A stretch of 64,000 nt of DNA from Cladorhizidae sp. MBARI D1340-BT2 (GCA_028752905.1 JAQNBH010000004.1:50260771-50324770), one strand, 5' to 3'; positions 1-13,089 are shown, numbered from the stretch's first letter. Made by a program: numbers and translations. The notes: generated by a model not told the origin, from the sequence alone.

Positions 1-388
1 TAAAGTTACAGGCAGTCAAAGTTGGGGCCCTCATAACCTGAATGTCTATGTGATAATTTAAATACATGTAGTATCCATTACTAGAGGAAGCTACTCTACT
101 ATGTGAGTATTTTAATTAGGCACTAATGGCCATGCTCCAGGTGGTGTGTGTGCGTGTGTTAGAGATATGTAGAGGGTGTGTGGGCTCCACTGGTGTCCCA
201 ACACAACTATGTATATTGTTACATAACACATTCCAGGGTAACCTGCTTGAGGAGACATCCACACCAGCTCCCTGTGGCCCCATAAATCATGATGACCTCA
301 TCTCTACACTAGCAAGACTTATGCAACATTGAGCAGTGGAGCAGGAGACATGAATCAATGGCTGCATACTCCATCATGAGCTTCTAGT

Positions 389-402
389 GTGAGTGTGCAT
401 GT

Positions 403-433
<31 letters not shown>

Positions 434-466
434 AGTGTGTGTGTGTGAGTGTGTGTGTGTGTGTGT
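389..466. repeat. (TG)n microsatellite inside the TIR element
   Basis: An interrupted run of TG/GTGAG dinucleotides. The same position in the other element copies has runs of different length, near 14886-14905, 27044-27076, 42470-42509 and 51168-51193, as expected for slippage after the cassette was copied. Confidence 0.9.
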
Positions 467-904
467 TCACTAGTTGTATGGGGCAGTAGCTATTGGTGCA
501 CTCACCCTGAAAACCGTGGGCTACCATGAAAGTGCATATCTGTGCACACATTCATGCTGTGCTAGTGATTGATGTGCCACCTGCAGCCTGTAGAGTGCTT
601 GCTGAGGGCAGTTTAGTTTGGCCCTACATGGTCATGTATTGGAGCTGCAGGTTGCCATGTGAAGTGGAGTCAGCCCTCACCTCTTGCTAGTAGCTACTTG
701 CCAGCATCAAGTCTTGAGTGGCTATAAGCACTGGGACTGGTAGAGCTGCACAAACACTACAGATGGGGCCAGCAGAGTATATGCTTATGTTCCTTTGAAG
801 AGGGAGGGGTCTAAATTATATACTGACAAACATGACCATGTGGTTATGACTTGCCTGCTCCTAGATTGCACACACTTGACTGTAGATATGCAGTATATTG
901 TAGA

Positions 905-935
905 GTGGCTGGAACATTGTTGATGTTCCAGCCAC
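905..935. repeat. Perfect 13-bp hairpin inside the TIR element
   Basis: GTGGCTGGAACAT at 905-917 and its exact reverse complement at 923-935 flank the loop TGTTG. The same hairpin is at 15988-16018 and 27516-27546. At 51637-51667 one arm base differs. Cassette copy 4 lost this part of the element. Function unknown. Confidence 0.9.
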
Positions 936-1231
936 CCACACTTGCCCAAGTGCTTGACCACCTACTTATGTTTGAGCTAATAATTACAGTATGGGAGAGC
1001 CTCAGGTGCTAATTTCAATGCCTTGCACTAGCCAATTAGCAGCTAGAAAAACTTGGGCAGGTGGTTTGGAGGCCCCAACTTTGACTGCCTGTACCTTGGG
1101 GGTGCTTGCTTGTACTTATGCAACAGTTTTTAGTATCAAGAGAGAGCACACAGAGAGACCTATCTTTTCAGTTCTAGATCAAGTCCATACAGTGAAGTGT
1201 GCAGAATCTATGAGGTCCAAAGTGGTAACCA

Positions 1232-1412
1232 CAGTCGTTTTACACCCCACTTATTCATTTCTGGAGAGGTATGCAATGAAGTAGGCGGCTAAAAGTATCG
1301 TAACTCGTAACTCAAGAATGATTGACAATAATGAGCTGAAGCTTGAAATGCAGTTAGTGTAGTGAATGGCAAAGGACAAAGATTAGAATATATATAGTGG
1401 TCTATTCCACAT
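1232..1412. other. Linker between TIR element and 24-mer array
   Basis: Non-coding linker conserved at 16442-16592, 28349-28521 and 52003-52200. It holds the shared blocks GAGAGGTATGCAATGAAG, GAGCTGAAGCTTGAAATGCA and AAGGACAAAGATTAGAATAT, the last directly before the tandem array. No gene seen. Confidence 0.8.
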
Positions 1413-4400
1413 GGACAATGACTAGGGTTAGGGCTTGGACAATGACTAGGGTTAGGGCTTGGACCATGACTAGGGTTAGGGCTTGGACCATGACTAGGGT
1501 TAGGGCTTGGACCATGACTAGGGTTAGGGCTTGGACCATGACTAGGGTTAGGGCTTGGACCATGACTAGGGTTAGGGCTTGGACAATGACTAGGGTTAGG
1601 GCTTGGACCATGACTAGGGTTAGGGCTTGGACCATGACTAGGGTTAGGGCTTGGACCATGACTAGGGTTAGGGCTTGGACAATGACTAGGGTTAGGGCTT
1701 GGACAATGACTAGGGTTAGGGCTTGGACCATGACTAGGGTTAGGGCTTGGACAATGACTAGGGTTAGGGCTTGGACCATGACTAGGGTTAGGGCTTGGAC
1801 AATGACTAGGGTTAGGGCTTGGACAATGACTAGGGTTAGGGCTTGGACAATGACTAGGGTTAGGGCTTGGACCATGACTAGGGTTAGGGCTTGGACAATG
1901 ACTAGGGTTAGGGCTTGGACCATGACTAGGGTTAGGGCTTGGACAATGACTAGGGTTAGGGCTTGGACAATGACTAGGGTTAGGGCTTGGACAATGACTA
2001 GGGTTAGGGCTTGGACCATGACTAGGGTTAGGGCTTGTACCATGACTAGGGTTAGGGCTTGGACAATGACTAGGGTTAGGGCTTGGACCATGACTAGGGT
2101 TAGGGCTTGGACAATGACTAGGGTTAGGGCTTGGACCATGACTAGGGTTAGGGCTTGGACAATGACTAGGGTTAGGGCTTGGACAATGACTAGGGTTAGG
2201 GCTTGGACAATGATTAGGGTTAGGGCTTGGACCATGACTAGGGTTAGGGCTTGGACAATGACTAGGGTTAGGGCTTGGACAATGACTAGGGTTAGGGCTT
2301 GGACCATGACTAGGGTTAGGGCTTGGACCATGACTAGGGTTAGGGCTTGGACCATGACTAGGGTTAGGGCTTGGACCATGACTAGGGTTAGGGCTTGGAC
2401 CATGACTAGGGTTAGGGCTTGGACAATGACTAGGGTTAGGGCTTGGACCATGACTAGGGTTAGGGCTTGGACCATGACTAGGGTTAGGGCTTGGACCATG
2501 ACTAGGGTTAGGGCTTGGACCATGACTAGGGTTAGGGCTTGGACCATGACTAGGGTTAGGGCTTGGACAATGACTAGGGTTAGGGCTTGGACCATGACTA
2601 GGGTTAGGGCTTGGACAATGACTAGGGTTAGGGCTTGGACCATGACTAGGGTTAGGGCTTGGACCATGACTAGGGTTAGGGCTTGGACAATGACTAGGGT
2701 TAGGGCTTGGACCATGACTAGGGTTAGGGCTTGGACCATGACTAGGGTTAGGGCTTGGACAATGACTAGGGTTAGGGCTTGGACAATGACTAGGGTTAGG
2801 GCTTGGACCATGACTAGGGTTAGGGCTTGGACCATGACTAGGGTTAGGGCTTGGACCATGACTAGGGTTAGGGCTTGGACCATGACTAGGGTTAGGGCTT
2901 GGACCATGACTAGGGTTAGGGCTTGGACAATGACTAGGGTTAGGGCTTGGACCATGACTAGGGTTAGGGCTTGGACCATGACTAGGGTTAGGGCTTGGAC
3001 CATGACTAGGGTTAGGGCTTGGACCATGACTAGGGTTAGGGCTTGGACCATGACTAGGGTTAGGGCTTGGACAATGACTAGGGTTAGGGCTTGGACCATG
3101 ACTAGGGTTAGGGCTTGGACAATGACTAGGGTTAGGGCTTGGACCATGACTAGGGTTAGGGCTTGGACCATGACTAGGGTTAGGGCTTGGACAATGACTA
3201 GGGTTAGGGCTTGGACAATGACTAGGGTTAGGGCTTGGACCATGACTAGGGTTAGGGCTTGGACAATGACTAGGGTTAGGGCTTGGACCATGACTAGGGT
3301 TAGGGCTTGGACAATGACTAGGGTTAGGGCTTGGACAATGACTAGGGTTAGGGCTTGGACAATGACTAGGGTTAGGGCTTGGACCATGACTAGGGTTAGG
3401 GCTTGGACAATGACTAGGGTTAGGGCTTGGACCATGACTAGGGTTAGGGCTTGGACAATGACTAGGGTTAGGGCTTGGACAATGACTAGGGTTAGGGCTT
3501 GGACAATGACTAGGGTTAGGGCTTGGACCATGACTAGGGTTAGGGCTTGGACAATGACTAGGGTTAGGGCTTGGACCATGACTAGGGTTAGGGCTTGGAC
3601 AATGACTAGGGTTAGGGCTTGGACAATGACTAGGGTTAGGGCTTGGACAATGACTAGGGTTAGGGCTTGGACCATGACTAGGGTTAGGGCTTGTACCATG
3701 ACTAGGGTTAGGGCTTGGACAATGACTAGGGTTAGGGCTTGGACCATGACTAGGGTTAGGACTTGGACAATGACTAGGGTTAGGGCTTGGACCATGACTA
3801 GGGTTAGGGCTTGGACAATGACTAGGGTTAGGGCTTGGACCATGACTAGGGTTAGGGCTTGGACAATGACTAGGGTTAGGGCTTGGACCATGACTAGGGT
3901 TAGGGCTTGGACAATGACTAGGGTTAGGGCTTGGACCATGACTAGGGTTAGGGCTTGGACCATGACTAGGGTTAGGGCTTGGACCATGACTAGGGTTAGG
4001 GCTTGGACCATGACTAGGGTTAGGGCTTGGACCATGACTAGGGTTAGGGCTTGGACAATGACTAGGGTTAGGGCTTGGACCATGACTAGGGTTAGGGCTT
4101 GGACCATGACTAGGGTTAGGGCTTGGACCATGACTAGGGTTAGGGCTTGGACCATGACTAGGGTTAGGGCTTGGACCATGACTAGGGTTAGGGTTTGGAC
4201 AATGACTAGGGTTAGGGCTTGGACCATGACTAGGGTTAGGGCTTGGACAATGACTAGGGTTAGGGCTTGGACCATGACTAGGGTTAGGGCTTGGACAATG
4301 ACTAGGGTTAGGGCTTGGACAATGACTAGGGTTAGGGCTTGGACCATGACTAGGGTTAGGGCTTGGACCATGACTAGGGTTAGGGCTTGTACCATGACTA

Positions 4401-7400
4401 GGGTTAGGGCTTGGACAATGACTAGTGTTAGGGCTTGGACAATGACTAGGGTTAGGGCTTGGACCATGACTAGGGTTAGGGCTTGGACAATGACTAGGGT
4501 TAGGGCTTGGACCATGACTAGGGTTAGGGCTTGGACAATGACTAGGGTTAGGGCTTGGACCATGACTAGGGTTAGGGCTTGGACCATGACTAGGGTTAGG
4601 GCTTGGACAATGACTAGGGTTAGGGCTTGGACCATGACTAGGGTTAGGGCTTGGACAATGACTAGGGTTAGGGCTTGGACAATGACTAGGGTTAGGGCTT
4701 GGACAATGACTAGGGTTAGGGCTTGGACAATGACTAGGGTTAGGGCTTGGACAATGACTAGGGTTAGGGCTTGGACAATGACTAGGGTTAGGGCTTGGAC
4801 CATGACTAGGGTTAGGGCTTGGACAATGACTAGGGTTAGGGCTTGGACAATGACTAGGGTTAGGGCTTGGACAATGACTAGGGTTAGGGCTTGGACCATG
4901 ACTAGGGTTAGGGCTTGTACCATGACTAGGGTTAGGGCTTGGACAATGACTAGGGTTAGGGCTTGGACAATGACTAGGGTTAGGGCTTGGACCATGACTA
5001 GGGTTAGGGCTTGGACAATGACTAGGGTTAGGGCTTGGACCATGACTAGGGTTAGGGCTTGGACAATGACTAGGGTTAGGGCTTGGACAATGACTAGGGT
5101 TAGGGCTTGGACAATGACTAGGGTTAGGGCTTGGACCATGACTAGGGTTAGGGCTTGGACAATGACTAGGGTTAGGGCTTGGACCATGACTAGGGTTAGG
5201 GCTTGGACAATGACTAGGGTTAGGGCTTGGACAATGACTAGGGTTAGGGCTTGGACAATGACTAGGGTTAGGGCTTGGACCATGACTAGGGTTAGGGCTT
5301 GTACCATGACTAGGGTTAGGGCTTGGACAATGACTAGGGTTAGGGCTTGGACCATGACTAGGGTTAGGGCTTGGACAATGACTAGGGTTAGGGCTTGGAC
5401 CATGACTAGGGTTAGGGCTTGGACAATGACTAGGGTTAGGGCTTGGACCATGACTAGGGTTAGGGCTTGGACCATGACTAGGGTTAGGGCTTGGACAATG
5501 ACTAGGGTTAGGGCTTGGAAAGTGACTAGGGTTATGGCTTGGACAATGACTAGGGTTAGGGCTTGGACAATGACTAGGGTTAGGGCTTGGACAATGACTA
5601 GGGTTAGGGCTTGGACCATGACTAGGGTTAGGGCTTGAACAATGACTAGGGTTAGGGCTTGGACAATGACTAGGGTTAGGGCTTGGACAATGACTAGGGT
5701 TATGGCTTGGACAATGACTAGGGTTATGGCTTGGACAATGACTAGGGTTAGGGCTTGGACAATGACTAGGGTTAGGGCTTGGACAATGACTAGGGTTAGA
5801 GTTGGACAATGACTAGGGTTAGGGCTTGGACAATGACTAGGGTTAGGGCTTGGACAATGACTAGGGTTAGGGCTTGGACAATGACTAGGGTTAGGGCTTG
5901 GACAATGACTAGGGTTAGGGCTTGGACAATGACTAGGGTTAGGGTTAGGATTGGGAGGAGGGCCAAGGGATTGGCTAGGGCTAGGGCAATAGCTAGGGTT
6001 AGGGTTAGTGCTTGGACAATGACTAGGGTTAGGATTGGGAGGAGGGCCAAGGGATTGGCTAGGGCTTGGACAATGACTAGGGTTAGGGCTTGGACCATGA
6101 CTAGGGTTAGGGCTTGGACAATGACTAGGGTTAGGGCTTGGACAATGACTAGGGTTAGGGCTTGGACCATGACTAGGGTTAGGGCTTGGACAATGACTAG
6201 GGTTAGGGCTTGGACCATGACTAGGGTTAGGGCTTGGACCATGACTAGGGTTAGTGCTTGGACAATGACTAGGGTTAGGGCTTGGACAATGACTAGGGTT
6301 AGGACTTGGACAATGACTAGGGTTAGGGCTTTGACAATGACTAGGGTTAGGGCTTGGACAATGACTAGGGTTAGTGCTTGGACAATGACTAGGGTTAGGG
6401 CTTGGACCATGACTAGGGTTAGGGCTTGGACCATGACTAGGGTTAGGGCTTGGACCATGACTAGGGTTAGTGCTTGGACAATGACTAGGGTTAGGGCTTG
6501 GACAATGACTAGGGTTAGGACTTGGACAATGACTAGGGTTAGGGCTTTGACAATGACTAGGGTTAGGGCTTGGACAATGACTAGGGTTAGGGCTTGGACC
6601 ATGACTAGGGTAAGGGCTTGGACAATGACTAGGGTTAGGGCTTGGACAATGACTAGGGTTAGGACTTGGATAATGACTAGGGTTAGGGCTTGGACAATGA
6701 CTAGGGTTAGGGCTTGGACAATGACTAGGGTTAGGGCTTGGACCATGACAAGGGTTAGGGCTTGGACAATGACTAGGGTTAGGGCTTGGACAATGACTAG
6801 GGTTAGGGCTTGGACAATGACTAGGGTTAGGGCTTGGACAATGACTAGGGTTAGGGCTTGGACAATGACTAGGGTTAGGGCTTGGACAATGACTAGGGTT
6901 AGGGCTTGGACAATGACTAGGGTTAGGGCTTGGACAATGACTAGGGTTAGGGCTTTGACAATGACTAGGGTTAGGGCTTGGACAATGACTAGGGTTAGGG
7001 CTTGGACCATGACTAGGGTAAGGGCTTGGACAATGACTAGGGTTAGGGCTTGGACAATGACTAGGGTTAGGACTTGGACAATGACTAGGGTTAGGCCTTG
7101 GACAATGACTAGGGTTAGGGCTTGGACAATGACTAGGGTTAGGGCTTGGACCATGACTAGGGTTAGGGCTTGGACAATGACTAGGGTTAGGGCTTGGACA
7201 ATGACTAGGGTTAGGACTTGGACAATGACTAGGGTTAGGGCTTGGACAATGACTAGGGTTAGGGCTTGGACAATGACTAGGGTTAGGGCTTGGACCATGA
7301 CTAGGGTTAGGGCTTGGACAATGACTAGGGTTAGGGCTTGGACCATGACTAGGGTTAGGGCAAGGACAATGACTAGGGTTCGGGCTTGGACCATGACTAG

Positions 7401-10400
7401 GGTTAGGGCTTGGACAATGACTAGGGTTAGGACTTGGACAATGACTAGGGTTAGGACTTGGACAATGACTAGGGTTAGGGCTTTGACAATGACTAGGGTT
7501 AGGACTTGGACAATGACTAGGGTTAGGGCTTTGACAATGACTAGGGTTAGGGCTTGGACAATGACTAGGGTTAGGGCTTGGACCATGACTAGGGTAAGGG
7601 CTTGGACAATGACTAGGGTTAGGGCTTGGACAATGACTAGGGTTAGGACTTAGACAATGACTAGGGTTAGGGCTTGGACAATGACTAGGGTTAGGGCTTG
7701 GACAATGACTAGGGTTAGGGCTTGGACCATGACAAGGGTTAGGGCTTGGACAATGACTAGGGTTAGGGCTTGGACAATGACTAGGGTTAGGACTTGGACA
7801 ATGACTAGGGTTAGGGCTTGGACAATGACTAGAGTTAGGGCTTGGACAATGACTAGGGTTAGGGCTTGGACCATGACTAGGGTTAGGGCTTGGACAATGA
7901 CTAGGGTTAGGGCTTGGACAATGACTAGGGTCAGGGCTTGGACCATGACTAGGGTTAGGGCATGGACAATGACTAGGGTTAGGACTTGGACAATGACTAG
8001 GGTTAGGGCTTGGACAATGACTAGGGTTAGGGCTTGGACAATGACTAGGGTTAGGACTTGGACCATGACTAGGGTTAGGGCTTGGACAATGACTAGGGTT
8101 AGGACTTGGACAATGACTAGGGTTACGGCTTGGACAATGACTAGGGTAAGGGCTTAGACCATGGCTAGGGTTAGGGCTTGGACCATGACTAAGGTTAGGG
8201 CTTGGACAATGACTAGGGTTTGGGCCTAGGCAATGACTAGGGTTAGGGCTTGGACAATGACTAGGGTTAGGGCTTGGACAATGACTAGGGTTAGGGCTTG
8301 GACAATGACTAGGGTTAGGGCTTGGACCATGACTAGGGTTAGGGCTTGGACAATGACTAGGGTTAGGGCTTGGACCATGACTAGGGTTAGGGCTTGGACC
8401 ATGACTAGGGTTAGGGCTTGGACTATGACTAGGGTTAGGGCTTGGACAGTGACTAGGGTTAGGGCTTGGACCATGACTAGCGTTAGGGCTTGGACAATGA
8501 CTAGGGTTAGGGCTTGGACAATGACTAGGCTTGGACCATGACTAGGGTTAGGGCTTGGACAATGACTAGGGTTAGGGCTTGGACAATGACTAGGGTTAGG
8601 GCTTGGACCATGGCTAGGGTTAGGGCTTGGACAATGACTAGGGTTAGGGCTTGGACCATGACTAGGGTTAGGGCTTGGACCATGACTAGGGTTAGGGCTT
8701 GGACAATGACTAGGGTTAGGGCTTGGACAATGACTAGGGTTAGGACTTGGACAATGACTAGGGTTAGGGCTTGGACAATGACTAGGGTTAGGGCTTGGAC
8801 AATGACTAGGGTTAGGGCTTGGACCATGACTAGGGTTAGGGCTTGGACAATGACTAGGGTTAGGGCTTGGACCATGACTAGGGTTAGGGCAAGGACAATG
8901 ACTAGGGTTAGGGCTTGGACCATGACTAGGGTTAGGGCTTGGACCATGACTAGGGTTAGGGCTTGGACAATGACTAGGGTTAGGGCTTGGACCATGACTA
9001 GGGTTAGGGCTTGGACCATGACTAGGGTTAGTGCTTGGACAATGACTAGGGTTAGGGCTTGGACAATGACTAGGGTTAGGACTTGGACAATGACTAGGGT
9101 TAGGGCTTTGACAATGACTAGGGTTAGGGCTTGGACAATGACTAGGGTTAGTGCTTGGACAATGACTAGGGTTAGGGCTTGGACCATGACTAGGGTTAGG
9201 GCTTGGACCATGACTAGGGTTAGGGCTTGGACCATGACTAGGGTTAGTGCTTGGACAATGACTAGGGTTAGGGCTTGGACAATGACTAGGGTTAGGACTT
9301 GGACAATGACTAGGGTTAGGGCTTGGACAATGACTAGGGTTAGGGCTTGGACAATGACTAGGGTTAGGGCTTGGACCATGACTAGGGTAAGGGCTTGGAC
9401 AATGACTAGGGTTAGGGCTTGGACAATGACTAGGGTTAGGACTTGGATAATGACAAGGGTTAGGGCTTGGACAATGACTAGGGTTAGGGCTTGGACAATG
9501 ACTAGGGTTAGGGCTTGGACCATGACAAGGGTTAGGGCTTGGACAATGACTAGGGTTAGGGCTTGGACAATGACTAGGGTTAGGGCTTGGACAATGACTA
9601 GGGTTAGGGCTTGGACAATGACTAGGGTTAGGGCTTGGACAATGACTAGGGTTAGGGCTTGGACAATGACTAGGGTTAGGGCTTGGACAATGACTAGGGT
9701 TAGGGCTTGGACCATGACTAGGGTAAGGGCTTGGACAATGACTAGGGTTAGGGCTTGGACAATGACTAGGGTTAGGACTTGGACAATGACTAGGGTTAGG
9801 GCTTGGACAATGACTAGGGTTAGGGCTTGGACAATGACTAGGGTTAGGGCTTGGACCATGACTAGGGTTAGGGCTTGGACAATGACTAGGGTTAGGGCTT
9901 GGACCATGACTAGAGTTAGGGCTTGGACCATGACTAGGGTTAGGGCTTGGACAATGACTAGGGTTAGGGCTTGGACCATGGCTAGGGTTAGGGCTTGGAC
10001 AATGACTAGGCTTGGACCATGACTAGGGTTAGGGCTTGGACAATGACTAGGGTTAGGGCTTGGACAATGACTAGGGTTAGGGCTTGGACCATGGCTAGGG
10101 TTAGGGCTTGGACAATGACTAGGGTTAGGGCTTGGACCATGACTAGGGTTAGGGCTTGGACCATGACTAGGGTTAGGGCTTGGACCATGACTAGGGTTAG
10201 GGCTTGGACAATGACTAGGGTTAGGGCTTGGACCATGACTAGGGTTAGGGCTTGGACAATGACTAGGGTTAGGGCTTGGACAATGACTAGGGTTAGGGCT
10301 TGGACCATGACTAGGGTTAGGGCTTGGACAATGACTAGGGTTAGGGCTTGGACAATGACTAGGGTTAGGACTTGGACAATGACTAGGGTTAGGGCTTAGA

Positions 10401-12371
10401 CAATGACTAGGGCCAGGACTTGGACAATGACTAGGGTTAGGGCTTGGAACATGACTAGGGTTAGGGCTTGGACAATGACTAGGGTTAGGGCTTGGACAAT
10501 GACTAGGGTTAGGGCTTGGACAATGACTAGGGTTAGGACTTGGACAATGACTAGGGTTAGGGCTTTGACAATGACTAGGGTTAGGGCTTGGACAATGACT
10601 AGGGTTAGGGCTTGGACCATGACTAGGGTAAGGGCTTGGACAATGACTAGGGTTAGGGCTTGGACAATGACTAGGGTTAGGACTTGGACAATGACTAGGG
10701 TTAGGCCTTGGACAATGACTAGGGTTAGGGCTTGGACAATGACTAGGGTTAGGGCTTGGACCATGACTAGGGTTAGGGCTTGGACAATGACTAGGGTTAG
10801 GGCTTGGACAATGACTAGGGTTAGGACTTGGACAATGACTAGGGTTAGGGCTTGGACAATGACTAGGGTTAGGGCTTGGACAATGACTAGGGTTAGGGCT
10901 TGGACCATGACTAGGGTTAGGGCTTGGACAATGACTAGGGTTAGGGCTTGGACCATGACTAGGGTTAGGGCAAGGACAATGACTAGGGTTCGGGCTTGGA
11001 CCATGACTAGGGTTAGGGCTTGGACAATGACTAGGGTTAGGACTTGGACAATGACTAGGGTTAGGACTTGGACAATGACTAGGGTTAGGGCTTTGACAAT
11101 GACTAGGGTTAGGACTTGGACAATGACTAGGGTTAGGGCTTTGACAATGACTAGGGTTAGGGCTTGGACAATGACTAGGGTTAGGGCTTGGACCATGACT
11201 AGGGTAAGGGCTTGGACAATGACTAGGGTTAGGGCTTAGACAATGACTAGGGTTAGGACTTAGACAATGACTAGGGTTAGGGCTTGGACAATGACTAGGG
11301 TTAGGGCTTGGACAATGACTAGGGTTAGGGCTTGGACCATGACAAGGGTTAGGGCTTGGACAATGACTAGGGTTAGGGCTTGGACAATGACTAGGGTTAG
11401 GACTTGGACAATGACTAGGGTAAGGGCTTGGACAATGACTAGAGTTAGGGCTTGGACAATGACTAGGGTTAGGGCTTGGACCATGACTAGGGTTAGGGCT
11501 TGGACAATGACTAGGGTTAGGGCTTGGACAATGACTAGGGTCAGGGCTTGGACCATGACTAGGGTTAGGACTTGGACAATGACTAGGGTTAGGGCTTGGA
11601 CAATGACTAGGGTTAGGGCTTGGACAATGACTAGGGTTAGGACTTGGACCATGACTAGGGTTAGGGCTTGGACAATGACTAGGGTTAGGACTTGGACAAT
11701 GACTAGGGTTACGGCTTGGACAATGACTAGGGTAAGGGCTTAGACCATGGCTAGGGTTAGGGCTTGGACCATGACTAGGGTTAGGGCTTGGACAATGACT
11801 AGGGTTTGGGCCTAGGCAGTGACTAGGGTTTGGGCCTAGGCAGTGACTAGGGTTATGGCTTGGACAATGACTAGGGTTAGGGCTTGGACAATGACTAGGG
11901 TTAGGGCTTGGACAATGACTAGGATTAGGGCTTGGACAATGACTAGGGTTAGGGCCTGGGCAATGACTAGGGTTAGGGCTTGGACAATGATTAGGGTTAG
12001 GGCTTGGACCATGACTAGGGTTCGGGATTGGACCATGACTAGGGTTAGGGCCTGGACAATGACTAGGGTTAGGGCTTGGACAATGACTAGGGTTATGGCT
12101 TGGACCATGACTAGGGTTAGGGCTTGGACAATGACTATGGTTAGGGCTTGGACAATGACTAGATGACTAGGGTTAGGGCTTGGACAATGACTAGAGTTAG
12201 GGCTTGGATAATGACTAGGGTTAGGACTTGGACAATGACTAGGGTTAGGGCTTGGACCATGACTAGGGTTAGGGCTTGTACAATGACTAGGGTTAGGGCT
12301 TGGACAATGACTAGGGTCAGGGCTTGGACAATGACTATGGCCAGGGCTTGGATAATGACTAGGGTTACGGC
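1413..12371. repeat. 24-bp telomere-motif minisatellite array 1
   Basis: About 456 units of a 24-bp repeat with core CTAGGGTTAGGGCTTGG followed by ACAATGA or ACCATGA. Each unit holds one and a half telomeric hexamers. The A/C choice before ATGA is the main difference between units. From 1413 to about 5638 the phase is perfect. Beyond that there are shortened units (8525 and 10006) and an insert at 5947-6063 related to the longer GGATTGGGAGGA and GCTAGGGCAATAGC block seen in cassettes 3 to 5. Long open frames on both strands, up to about 1500 codons, are a by-product of a unit length divisible by three, with stops in one frame only. They are not called as genes. Confidence 0.95.
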
Positions 12372-12372
12372 T

Positions 12373-12767
12373 GTTGTTGGTCCAGTGTGTGTCCCCATAG
12401 AGCTATGGCCACCTACTTCAACCTGCCTCCACCCAGTGTGGTGTTGGTCCAGTGTGTGTTCCCATAGAGCTATGGCCACCTACTTCAACCTGCCTCCACC
12501 CAGTGTGGTGTTGGTCCAGTGTGTGTTCCCATAGATATGGCCACCTACTTCAACCTGCCTCCACCCAGTGTGGTGTTGGTCCAGTGTGTGTCCACGTTGA
12601 GCTATTGTCAACCTACTTCAACCTGCCTCCACCCAGTGTGGTGTTGGTCCAGTGTGTGTCCCCATAGAGCTATGGCCATCTGCTTCAACATGCCTCCACC
12701 CAGTGTGGTGTTGGTCCAGTGTGGTGTTGGTCCAGTGTGTGTCCCCATAGAGCTATGGCCACCTCCT
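12373..12767. repeat. 67-bp minisatellite, cassette 1 (about 6 units)
   Basis: Tandem units built from GTGTTGGTCCAGTGTGTGTC, CCCATAGAGCTATGGCCACC and TACTTCAACCTGCCTCCACC. It starts directly at the end of the 24-mer array, without the spacer present in the other cassettes. The unit contains the dyad CCATAG-AG-CTATGG. Confidence 0.93.
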
Positions 12768-13089
12768 TGTTAGTGCCAGGGCAGTGCCTAGGGCTGTAGG
12801 AACTGCTGCTGGAGTGTTGTCTGGGAGGCCACACTAGGCCAGCCTCATAGAACATGTGGTTTACTAAAGAAGTTGTTGTGTGTCGACACTAATCTACAAT
12901 AATATTACCTAATTAGCACATCCTTGATGCTGAGGTCAGGTATGCTAGTACTCCACACACTTGTAAGATGTCCACCTCACCTGACTCAGCTTCTGCATGG
13001 ACCATCATTTAGCATGCGTGAGCATGGTGTGCTCCATGTGGGATAGCTCTGGTGCTGGTTGATGTGCAGATGTGCTACACACGTGAGCA
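12768..13089. other. Spacer between 67-mer and 42-mer arrays
   Basis: Non-coding spacer of about 320 bp, conserved at 25125-25425, 37590-37907 and 48304-48640. Shared blocks include GGCTGTAGGAACTGCTGCTG and CACATCCTTGATGCTGAGGT. The heptamer TGACTCA is at 12982-12988. No gene seen. Confidence 0.8.

Larger units (their letters stand above)
1..1231. mobile_element. TIR element, cassette copy 1 (left end cut by window)
   Basis: This is the first of five copies of a roughly 1.3 kb sequence with long terminal inverted repeats. The window opens inside the left repeat: positions 1-30 are the reverse complement of sequence starting at 1071. The right repeat runs from 1071 to about 1231 and matches the inverse of the left repeats of copies 2 to 5 (for example 41965-42110). 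The interior holds a (TG)n tract and a perfect 13-bp hairpin at 905-935, with no transposase-like reading frame. I infer a non-autonomous Foldback-like DNA element; no target-site duplication could be fixed. Short open frames at 126-332 and 991-1284 fall in non-coding parts and are not genes. Confidence 0.65.

Noticed and set aside
991..1284. 97-codon frame, repeated as 51756-52016
   Set aside because: It lies across the right inverted repeat of the TIR element and is broken in copies 2 and 3 (16128-16328 and 27607-27804).
1289..5809. A 1506-codon minus-strand frame of PSPNPSHC/GPSPNPSHG octapeptides, and similar giant frames at 28359-33611 and on the plus strand
   Set aside because: The 24-bp unit is divisible by three and has stops in only one frame per strand, so long frames are automatic. 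Two frames per strand are open at once, there is no promoter, signal peptide or conserved start, and unit deletions break the frames elsewhere.
1413..12371. True chromosome end (telomere)
   Set aside because: Units are 24 bp with only one and a half hexamers each, and unique and repeated DNA lies on both sides. It is an interstitial, telomere-motif satellite.
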